NCBI GenBank assembly: GCA_003859965.1
Contig: RQYR01000016.1
Coordinates: 1 to 64,000, forward strand
DNA from: Comamonadaceae bacterium OH2545_COT-014
GTDB lineage: Bacteria > Pseudomonadota > Gammaproteobacteria > Burkholderiales > Burkholderiaceae_C
Direction: 5' to 3'
DNA: 64,000 nt
The first letter of the stretch is position 1. Each line of letters starts with the position of its first letter. Shown piece by piece: positions 57,747-64,000 of the stretch. A program made the position numbers and the translations under genes. The notes beneath the pieces are model-generated. The model was given only the letters and a program-made list of their open reading frames with translations, was not told where the DNA came from and searched no databases.

Positions 57747-59951
57747 ATGAAATCTTCTTTTCTGATGTCCAGCATATCGATGGCCGTGCTAGCCCTGTTA
57801 TGCACTTCTGCCCTGGCGCAAACGGGCCAAGCCGCCACCGGCCCGCAGGCCAAGCGGGCGCAGCCTGCGGCGGCATCGGCCGCAGAGCCCCATGCCGCGC
57901 AAGCGCCCGCCGATGCGTCCCAGGCGGCGGCCGACACCTCCGGCGAAGACTACACCGCCACCATGCCCACGGTGCATGTGGTGGGCACGGCGGAAACCAG
58001 CGTGACCAAGGGCTACATCGGCTATGAAGAGGCCGATGTCACGCGCAACCAGCTGTCCGTCAAGGAAGTGCCGCAAACCGTGGACGTGCTGGACATCCAG
58101 AAGAACAAGAACTACGGCACCAACGATCTCAGCTCCATCCTGGAAGGCAATGCCGGCATTGATGCCACGTATGACATGCGCGGCGAGAGCATCTTCATCC
58201 GCGGCTTCCAGGCGGATGGCAGCGACATCTACCGCGACGGCGTGCGCGAAAGCGGGCAGGTACGCCGCTCCACGGCCAACATCGAGCGGGTGGAAATCCT
58301 CAAGGGCCCATCTTCCGTGCTGTACGGGCGCAGCGCCGGCGGCGGGGTCATCAACATGGTGAGCAAGTTCGCCAACTTCACGCCGCGCCGCAGCGTGGGC
58401 CTGGCCTATGGCTCCTGGGCCAACCGCAGCGCCACGTTCGACATCAACCAGGTCATCAACCCCGGCGTGGCCGTGCGGCTGACGGGTGAAGTGGCCAAGG
58501 CCAACTCCTGGCGATCCACGGTGCACACCAAGGGCTACATGCTCTCGCCCAGCATCACCGTGCGCGCCGGCCGGCTGGCCTGGACGGGCCAGTACACCTG
58601 GGACAGCGCCCGCCGCGTGCCTGACCGCACCCCCACCCGCGACGTGTACGAGGCCATGGGCATCTCCTTCCGCCAGGGCTTTGCCCGCCCGGGCGATTTC
58701 GTGCGTGACGATTTGCGCGTGCTGCGCTCCGATCTGAGCTACGCCCTTGGCAACCAGTGGGACTTGCGCTGGCAGCTCGCCCGCCGCAGCGCCTCGCAGA
58801 ACTTCGACCACTACTTCGGCGGCGCCTACGACGCCACGCGCCGCCTGCTCTACCAGAGCTACTCTTGGCAGGAAACCAGCAACAAGACCCTCAGCAGCGC
58901 GCTCACCCTCAATGGCCGCGTGAAAACCGGCGCCCTTGAACACAAACTGAGCCTGGGCCTGGATTTGGCGCGCGAGGAGCGCAACCCCACGCTGACCACA
59001 CTGCGCAACCAGCCCATCGACCCGTTCGCCGCGCCATCCACGTGGTCGCGCATTCATCCGCGCCCGGCCGCCACCCTTGCCAACCGGCACCGCGCCCCCT
59101 CGCTCGGCCTGTTCGTGCAAGACCTCATCGCCTTGCGGCCTGACGTGAAAGTGCTGCTGGGCGGCCGTTATGACCGCTACAAGTTCCGCAGCACCAACAT
59201 CCGTGGGCAGAGCGCCGCTTACAGCGGCAGCAGCTTCAGCCCCAACCTGGGCGTGGTGTGGGACATCACGCCCGAACACACCGCCTACGCCTCTTGGAAC
59301 AAAAGCTTCGCGCCTTATGGCGGACGCGGCTACTTGGGCGTGGACATTGCCGATGCGGCCACCTTCAACGCCGATCCGGAAGAGTCACGCCAGATCGAAG
59401 TGGGCCTCAAGAGTGAATGGCTGGATCGCCAGCTCAGCACCACGCTCTCGCTCTACAACCTGGAGCACCGCAACATCCGCTACCGTCCCGACCCCGACGA
59501 CCTCACCCGCTGGGCCGTGCGCGGCAAGGAGCGCTCGCGCGGCATCGAGCTCAGCGCCATCGGCCGCCTGCACCCGCAGTGGTACGTGCGCGGCTCGCTG
59601 GGCCTGATGTCGGCCAAGATTCTGGAAGACCGCGCCACCCCGGCGCGCGTGGGCCGCTCGCTGAACAACACCGCCCGCGTCAGCAGCAACCTGTTCGTGC
59701 GCTACGCGCCGCGCCCGTGGTATGCCGAAGTCGGCGTAACCCATCTGGGCAAACGCCATTACTGGAGCAACCAGGGCGTCGAGGAGCACCTGCCCGGCTT
59801 CACCCGCGTGGACGCCATGCTCGGCTTCAATCGCGCGTCCTGGACATTCACCGCCGCCGTGCAAAACGTGTTCAACAAGCAGTACTGGCGCTCCAGCGCC
59901 ATGCCTGGCTCGCCGCGCGCCATCATGGTCAAGGCCAGCTACGAGTTCTAG
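57747..59951 (+). CDS. TonB-dependent siderophore receptor
   Basis: A 734-residue outer-membrane gated barrel for ferric siderophores (FhuA/FoxA-like). The signal peptide is residues 1-25 (SISMAVLALLCTSALAQ). The plug domain is about 75-225 (KEVPQTVDVLD, ILEGNAGID, IFIRGF, RVEILKGPSSVLYGRSAGGG). The barrel ends in the terminal aromatic KASYEF. A linker of Ala/Gln/Pro precedes the plug; no FecR-type signalling domain is evident. No siderophore synthesis, TonB or ABC genes are near. The AT-rich stretch before the gene (57700-57746) probably holds the promoter; a Fur box is not clear. Confidence 0.93.
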   Translation: MKSSFLMSSISMAVLALLCTSALAQTGQAATGPQAKRAQPAAASAAEPHAAQAPADASQAAADTSGEDYTATMPTVHVVGTAETSVTKGYIGYEEADVTRNQLSVKEVPQTVDVLDIQKNKNYGTNDLSSILEGNAGIDATYDMRGESIFIRGFQADGSDIYRDGVRESGQVRRSTANIERVEILKGPSSVLYGRSAGGGVINMVSKFANFTPRRSVGLAYGSWANRSATFDINQVINPGVAVRLTGEVAKANSWRSTVHTKGYMLSPSITVRAGRLAWTGQYTWDSARRVPDRTPTRDVYEAMGISFRQGFARPGDFVRDDLRVLRSDLSYALGNQWDLRWQLARRSASQNFDHYFGGAYDATRRLLYQSYSWQETSNKTLSSALTLNGRVKTGALEHKLSLGLDLAREERNPTLTTLRNQPIDPFAAPSTWSRIHPRPAATLANRHRAPSLGLFVQDLIALRPDVKVLLGGRYDRYKFRSTNIRGQSAAYSGSSFSPNLGVVWDITPEHTAYASWNKSFAPYGGRGYLGVDIADAATFNADPEESRQIEVGLKSEWLDRQLSTTLSLYNLEHRNIRYRPDPDDLTRWAVRGKERSRGIELSAIGRLHPQWYVRGSLGLMSAKILEDRATPARVGRSLNNTARVSSNLFVRYAPRPWYAEVGVTHLGKRHYWSNQGVEEHLPGFTRVDAMLGFNRASWTFTAAVQNVFNKQYWRSSAMPGSPRAIMVKASYEF

Positions 59952-60014
59952 GCGACTGTCCAAAGCCCCCATGCGGCGTGCCTGTGCGCGCCGCCGCCAG
60001 GCGCCTGCTCAACA

Positions 60015-60045
60015 CGGCGCCCGGCAAAGGCATTGCCGGGCGCCG
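60015..60045. terminator. Strong hairpin after the receptor gene
   Basis: Perfect 12-bp stem cggcgcccggca / tgccgggcgccg with a 7-base loop, 63 bases past the receptor stop. No T-run follows on the plus strand. Confidence 0.55.
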
Positions 60046-60090
60046 CAGCGGGGCCGCCACGGCTGGCCCGGCCTTGTGTCCTTCAGTAAG

Positions 60091-60936
60091 ATGGCAGGCA
60101 CCATGTTGCTACGCACACGCTACTGGTCGGATTTGACGACCACCGACTTCGCCGCCATGGATCGTGCGCGCGTCATCGCCGTGCTGCCCGTGGCCGCCAC
60201 CGAACAGCACGGCCCGCACCTGCCCCTGTCGGTGGACTCGAACATCGCCCATGCCATCGTGCAGGCCTCGTTGCAGCACCTGCCGTCTGCCCTGCCGGCG
60301 CTGTTTCTGCCCGTGCAGCGCGTGGGCTTCAGCCCCGAGCACGCCAGCTTCGCCGGCACGCTCACGCTGCGCCCCGAAACCGTGATGCGCCTGTGGACGG
60401 ACCTGGGCGAATCCGTTGCCGCCAGCGGCGTCAAAAAGCTCGTGCTGTTCAACACCCACGGCGGCAACACCGGCCTGCTGGACGGCGTGGCGCGCGATTT
60501 GCGCGCGCGCCTGGGCATGCTGGTGTACCGCGTCAACTGGTTCGACCTGCCGCTGACCGACCCGCAAGGCCAGGATGTGATGGCGCGCTTTTCCGCGCAG
60601 GAGCAGCGCTTTGGCGTGCACGGCGGGCAGGTGGAAACCGCCATGATGCTGGCCATCAAGCCGCGCGCCGTGCGCCTGCCGCGCGCCAAGGCCTTCCATT
60701 CCACATCGCAAGACCGCGCCGAGCAGTTTCCCATCTTGGGCAACGGCAAAAGCGCCAAACTGGCCTGGGCCGCCCAAGACCTCAACCCCGCTGGCGCCGC
60801 GGGCGATGCCAGTGCCGCCAAGCTGGAAGACGGCTTTGCCATCATCGATGCCGCTGGCCGCGCCCTGGCCGCCGTGCTGGGCGAAATCGACCGCCTGCCG
60901 CCCGACACCCTGCATACGGCGGGCGCCCACGCCTAG
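60091..60936 (+). CDS. Creatininase family protein
   Basis: A 281-residue metal-dependent amidohydrolase of the creatininase/MftE/FAPy-deformylase family. Metal-binding segments are ATEQHGPHLPLSVDS, FNTHGGNTGLLDG and VHGGQVETAMML. The native substrate is unknown; most such proteins do not act on creatinine. The ATG at 60091 and 60103 are both possible. It is followed after 158 bases by a Bug-type receptor gene on the same strand, a pairing that suggests uptake and hydrolysis of one small compound, but this is inference. Confidence 0.85.
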   Translation: MAGTMLLRTRYWSDLTTTDFAAMDRARVIAVLPVAATEQHGPHLPLSVDSNIAHAIVQASLQHLPSALPALFLPVQRVGFSPEHASFAGTLTLRPETVMRLWTDLGESVAASGVKKLVLFNTHGGNTGLLDGVARDLRARLGMLVYRVNWFDLPLTDPQGQDVMARFSAQEQRFGVHGGQVETAMMLAIKPRAVRLPRAKAFHSTSQDRAEQFPILGNGKSAKLAWAAQDLNPAGAAGDASAAKLEDGFAIIDAAGRALAAVLGEIDRLPPDTLHTAGAHA

Positions 60937-61094
60937 CCCCGGCCAGGCATGGGCCAGTTTGCGGCACACTGTCCGGCCCCATGCGGCCTCTGCAGCCCAT
61001 GAGCGCTGCGGCAGCACCGTCCGGCCCACGGCCACCGCCCATGCCGCTTTTCATTCACCCCCCGTTTACCCCCCCGTTTCATTCGCCATCCGTC

Positions 61095-62090
61095 ATGACG
61101 CTTTCCCGACGCCACTTCTCCACCGGCCTGGCCGCGGCCTGCCTTGCCCCTGCCCTGCCCGCCTGGGCGCAGCCCTCCGGCGCCACCCCCATCGCGGGCG
61201 GCAAGCCGGTGCACCTGCTGGTGGGCTTTCCCCCGGGCGGCGGCACCGATGTGGTGGCACGCCTGCTGGCAGACAAGCTCAAGGATGCGCTGGGCCAGCC
61301 CGTGGTGGTGGAAAACCGCCCCGGCGCAGGCGGCCAGATTGCCGCGCAGGCGCTCAAGGCGGCCACCCCGGACGGGCTGACGCTCTTTTTCTCGCACGAC
61401 CACACCATCTCCATCCTGCCGCTGGTCACCCGCCAGCCCGGTTTTGACCCCGTGAGCGACTTCGCCCAGGTGGCTGGCGTGGCCACCTTTGCCAATGCGC
61501 TGGCCGTCAACACCCGCACACCGGCCAGGCAGCTGGACGAATACGTCGAGTGGGTTCAAAAGCAGGGCGGCAAAGGCAACGTGGGCATTCCGGCCCCGGC
61601 CTCGGTGCCTGAATTCCTGGTGAAGCTGCTGGCGCAGAAATACCGCCTGGACCTGGTGGCCGCCCCCTACCGTGGCAGCGCCCCCATGCTGGGCGATTTG
61701 CTGGGCGGCCAGATCGATGCCGCCATCGGCTCCGTGCCCGAACTGCTGGAAAACCACAAGGCCGGCAAGCTGCGCGTGCTGGCCACCATTGGCGCCAAGC
61801 GCCAGGCCGCCCTGCCCGATGTGCCCACCTTTGGGGAGCTGGGCCTGACCGGCTTTGACGACCTGCCGTATTACGGCTTTTTCGCCCCCGCCGGCACACC
61901 GGCCGCCACCATCGAGCGCCTGTCGAACGCCGTAGCCCAAGCCACCGCCCTGCCCGACGTGCAGGCGCAACTGCTGCGCCTGGGGCTCACGCCCGGCTAC
62001 ATGACGCCGGAGCAGCTCACCCGCCGCGCCCGCGCCTATGAAAAAACCTGGGCGCGCATCATCCGTGAAAGCGGCTTCACGCCGCAGTAA
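61095..62090 (+). CDS. Bug-type tripartite tricarboxylate transporter receptor (TctC family)
   Basis: A 331-residue periplasmic receptor of the Bug family, hugely expanded in Burkholderiales. The N-terminus has a twin-arginine-like signal (SRRHFSTGLAAACLAPALPAWA is split as SRRHFST, hydrophobic core, AWA). Family signatures are LLVGFPPGGGTDVVARLLA, VVENRPGAGGQIAA, VAAPYRGSAPML and ALPDVPTFGELGL. The membrane partners TctA/TctB are absent, as is usual. The ligand is unknown. Confidence 0.92.
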   Translation: MTLSRRHFSTGLAAACLAPALPAWAQPSGATPIAGGKPVHLLVGFPPGGGTDVVARLLADKLKDALGQPVVVENRPGAGGQIAAQALKAATPDGLTLFFSHDHTISILPLVTRQPGFDPVSDFAQVAGVATFANALAVNTRTPARQLDEYVEWVQKQGGKGNVGIPAPASVPEFLVKLLAQKYRLDLVAAPYRGSAPMLGDLLGGQIDAAIGSVPELLENHKAGKLRVLATIGAKRQAALPDVPTFGELGLTGFDDLPYYGFFAPAGTPAATIERLSNAVAQATALPDVQAQLLRLGLTPGYMTPEQLTRRARAYEKTWARIIRESGFTPQ

Positions 62091-62183
62091 AGAACACCTG
62101 GCAAGGCCGCGCGCCCCGGGTCTTCACCTGCCGTGCGCCCAACCGTCACACCGGCTTGACGGCCTGACGGCCCGCCAGCGCCT

Positions 62184-62240
62184 CAAAACATCAAAAACAA
62201 TAGCAACAAAGCCTTATCCATATTGCCCGAAGGCAACTTT
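62184..62240 (+). repeat. Family B repeat before cobT
   Basis: CATCAAAAACAATAGCAAC, then CTTATCCATATTGCCC and GAAGGCAACTTTCAACC. It shares CTTATCCATATTGCCC with the copy at 45899. Confidence 0.6.
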
Positions 62241-62291
62241 CAACCCCTTCAACCCGCAACCTATTTGTCCATGCTTCGCCACCTGCCTGCC

Positions 62292-63356
62292 ATGAGCGAT
62301 CTCGCCATCGCCGACCTACATGACCCCGCGCTCAGCCAGCGCCTGCAACAGTGCACTGACCAGAAAACCAAACCCCCCGGCTCGCTGGGCCGCCTGGAAG
62401 CGCTGGCCATTCAGCTGGGGCAAATCCTGGGCAGCGACCGCCCGCGCCTGACCGCGCCGCAAATGATCGTCTGCGCGGCCGACCACGGCATCACCGCCCA
62501 AGGCGTCTCGGCCTTTCCGGCAGATGTCACCTGGCAAATGGTGCAGAACTTCCTGGCTGGCGGCGCTGCCGTCAGCGTGCTGGCGCGCCAGCACGGCGTG
62601 GCGCTTACCGTGGCCGACTGCGGCGTGCGCCACGACTTCGCCGAAGGCGCCCCCGGCCTGCTGCGCCTGAAGATCGCCCCCGGCACGGCCGACAGCAGCC
62701 TTGGCCCCGCCATGACCGCCGACCAATGCGCCCAGGCGCTGGCCAATGGCCGCGCCCTGGTGCAAAGCCTGCCCGGCAACGTGCTCATGCTGGGCGAAAT
62801 GGGCATTGGCAATACCAGCGCCGCCGCGCTGCTGCTGGCGCGCCTGACCGGGCGCGAATCCGGCGCCGCGCTGGCCACCTGCGTGGGCCGCGGCACCGGC
62901 CTGGACGACGCGGGCCTGGCCCGCAAATGCACCGTCCTGGCCCGCGCCCTGGCCGCCAATGCCGAAGCGCAAACCCCGCTGGCCGCGCTGGCCGCGCTGG
63001 GCGGCTTTGAAATCGCCACGCTGACAGGCGCCGTGCTGCAAGCCGCGCACGAACGGCGCGTGGTGCTGGTCGATGGCTTCATCACCACCGCCGCCGTCAT
63101 GGTGGCCTGCGCGTTGGCCCCCCATGCGCGCCAGCGCTGCATCTTCGCCCACCGCTCGGGCGAGCTGGGCCATGCGCTCATGCTGGAACACCTGCACGCC
63201 CAGCCGCTGCTGGATTTGGGCCTGCGCCTGGGCGAAGGCAGCGGCGCCATGCTGGCCTGGCCGCTGCTGGTCAGCGCCTGCGCCATCCTGAATGACATGG
63301 CCAGCTTCGAATCCGCCGGTGTCTCCGACCGGACAGACCGCCCGAGTCCGGCTTGA
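62292..63356 (+). CDS. cobT: Nicotinate-nucleotide--dimethylbenzimidazole phosphoribosyltransferase
   Basis: A 354-residue CobT that makes alpha-ribazole phosphate for the lower ligand of cobalamin. TKPPGSLGRLE (about 23-33), CAADHGITAQGVSAFP, GEMGIGNTSAA and the catalytic Glu315 (LGEGSGAM) are present. The start at 62292 (MSDLAIADLHDPALS) is preferred; Met codons upstream are possible. No other cob gene or cobalamin riboswitch is in the window. Its TGA stop is the first triplet of a family A repeat end. Confidence 0.95.
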   Translation: MSDLAIADLHDPALSQRLQQCTDQKTKPPGSLGRLEALAIQLGQILGSDRPRLTAPQMIVCAADHGITAQGVSAFPADVTWQMVQNFLAGGAAVSVLARQHGVALTVADCGVRHDFAEGAPGLLRLKIAPGTADSSLGPAMTADQCAQALANGRALVQSLPGNVLMLGEMGIGNTSAAALLLARLTGRESGAALATCVGRGTGLDDAGLARKCTVLARALAANAEAQTPLAALAALGGFEIATLTGAVLQAAHERRVVLVDGFITTAAVMVACALAPHARQRCIFAHRSGELGHALMLEHLHAQPLLDLGLRLGEGSGAMLAWPLLVSACAILNDMASFESAGVSDRTDRPSPA

Positions 63357-63375
63357 GAGCCTTTTCAAAATCCCT
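63354..63375 (+). repeat. Family A repeat end after cobT
   Basis: TGAGAGCCTTTTCAAAATCC, beginning with the cobT stop codon. A strong hairpin follows instead of the usual interior; no right end was found. Confidence 0.6.
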
Positions 63376-63419
63376 GCACAGCCCGCCGCCCATGCTTGCA
63401 AGGCATGGCGGGGCTGTGC
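63376..63419. terminator. Hairpin after cobT
   Basis: Outer stem gcacagccc / gggctgtgc and inner stem cgcccatgc / gcatggcg with one bulged C. No T-run; probably stops or stabilises the cobT message. Confidence 0.55.
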
Positions 63420-63483
63420 CGTCCTAGGTTGCCCCCTCTATCCGGGCATGGCGCTTGGCGAGCTGCATGGCATCATCCGGCGC

Positions 63484-63870
63484 ATGCATGCAAGCTCTTT
63501 TTCCACGCCCCCCGTGCTTTACGGCATTCCCAACTGTGATACCGTGAAAAAAGCCCGCGCCTGGCTCGGCGCGCAAGGCATCACGCCCGTGTTTCATGAC
63601 TTCAAGAAGCAAGGCGTGCCCGCCGGCGCGCTGGCGCATTGGGTGCAGGCGCTGGGCTGGGAAAAGCTGCTGAACCGCCAGGGCACCACCTGGCGCCGCC
63701 TGGACGCCGCCACCCAAGCCACCGTGCAAGACGCCGCCAGCGCCATGCGGCTGATGCAAGCGCAACCCAGCCTCATCAAGCGCCCCGTGGCGGCCTGGCC
63801 GGACGGCAGCGTCACCGCCGGCTTTGCAGAAGCCGACTGGCGCGCCCGCCTGCCCGCGCTTTTGCGCTGA
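63484..63870 (+). CDS. ArsC/Spx-family thioredoxin-fold protein (YffB-like)
   Basis: A 128-residue glutathione-dependent reductase-like protein of the ArsC/Spx/YffB family. The active site is GIPNCDTVKKARAWL with a single Cys18 (CxxV, no second Cys). HDFKKQGVPAG and SLIKRPVAAWPDG with the conserved Arg are typical. It is probably not a true arsenate reductase, since the ars genes are absent. Met codons at 63448 and 63484 are candidates. A membrane-protein gene follows after 28 bases. Confidence 0.85.
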   Translation: MHASSFSTPPVLYGIPNCDTVKKARAWLGAQGITPVFHDFKKQGVPAGALAHWVQALGWEKLLNRQGTTWRRLDAATQATVQDAASAMRLMQAQPSLIKRPVAAWPDGSVTAGFAEADWRARLPALLR

Positions 63871-63898
63871 ACACACGCCCCCCGCAGCGGCCCCAGCC

Positions 63899-64000
63899 AT
63901 GAACCTGCCCGCCTTCACCATCGCCGGTGTGCCGTGGCAAGCCTGGCTGGGCTGGGTGTGGGCTGCTTACGCGCTGGTGCTGGCGGTGTGGATCGTGCTG
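63899..64000 (+). CDS. Membrane protein, truncated by the window end
   Basis: Only the first 34 codons are present (MNLPAFTIAGVPWQAW, then LGWVWAAYALVLAVWIVL). A hydrophobic helix spans about 17-34. The form AYALVLAVWIVL resembles the N-terminal PLDc_N segment of cardiolipin synthases, but the sequence ends before any diagnostic motif, so the assignment is only a guess. The start ATG lies 28 bases after the ArsC-like gene. Confidence 0.5.
   Translation, partial: MNLPAFTIAGVPWQAWLGWVWAAYALVLAVWIVL

Noticed and set aside
62091-62291. Cobalamin riboswitch before cobT
   Set aside because: No B12-box-like sequence or extended conserved fold is seen; a family B repeat occupies the gap.

Overview
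The window reads as chromosomal DNA of a high-GC betaproteobacterium of the order Burkholderiales, most likely Comamonadaceae or a close relative. This is inferred from core-gene content and order (ispB facing rplU-rpmA-obgE-proB, pilBCD-coaE-zapD-yacG, tig-clpP-clpX-lon, gloB facing a methyltransferase and rnhA), from a Bug-type solute receptor and a CNP1-like protein, and from dense, GC-rich coding. No phage, plasmid, CRISPR array or large island is visible. About 59 protein genes, two tRNAs and one transposase remnant can be supported.

Layout. 0.3-3 kb: a Tat-type amino-acid-like binding protein and a patatin-like hydrolase. 3-7.3 kb: the chaperone cluster grpE-dnaK-dnaJ, with a four-helix-bundle gene wedged between dnaK and dnaJ. 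7.4-13.5 kb: an RpfE-like protein, lolC-lolD, dnaG, and a decayed IS4-type transposase where rpoD would often follow. 13.5-18.3 kb: proB, obgE, rpmA, rplU facing ispB and tRNA-Pro(CGG). 18.5-24.1 kb: pilB-pilC-pilD-coaE-zapD-yacG. 24.5-30.8 kb: tig, clpP, clpX, lon. 30.9-34.8 kb: an aminotransferase, PhzF protein, hydrolase and dehydratase with overlapping genes. 35-40.5 kb: ruvA and ruvB separated by a secreted trypsin-fold protease; a second, lipoprotein protease of the same family follows ruvB. 40.6-45.9 kb: a CNNM/CorC protein, lytic transglycosylase, proS, rppH and a CNP1-like gene. 46-49.8 kb: modABC facing modE around a perfect ModE-like operator. 49.8-55.4 kb: a RhlE-type helicase, rnhA, methyltransferase, gloB, MltD and tRNA-Gly(CCC). 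55.4-64 kb: hydrolase, hslR, GNAT, a TonB siderophore receptor, creatininase-family protein, Bug receptor, cobT, an ArsC/Spx-like protein and a truncated membrane-protein gene.

Two repeat families run through the noncoding gaps. Family A has ends reading T(G/T)AGAACCTGTTCAAA; some copies have facing ends and nested inverted repeats, and several begin exactly at a gene's stop codon, so that the repeat end provides the stop. Family B is a 50-65 bp element (A-run, ATAGC, stem-loop, GGCC, T-run) with about ten copies, two of which appear to lie in frame inside genes (dnaG and the patatin gene).

Protein quality control dominates the first half (grpE, dnaK, dnaJ, tig, clpP, clpX, lon). Heat-shock-type promoters with a shared 13-base spacer can be proposed before grpE, dnaK and lon. 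No wholly new system was found. The most notable points are the repeat ends used as stop codons, the insertion inside dnaK-dnaJ, the protease-flanked ruvB and the in-frame repeats.
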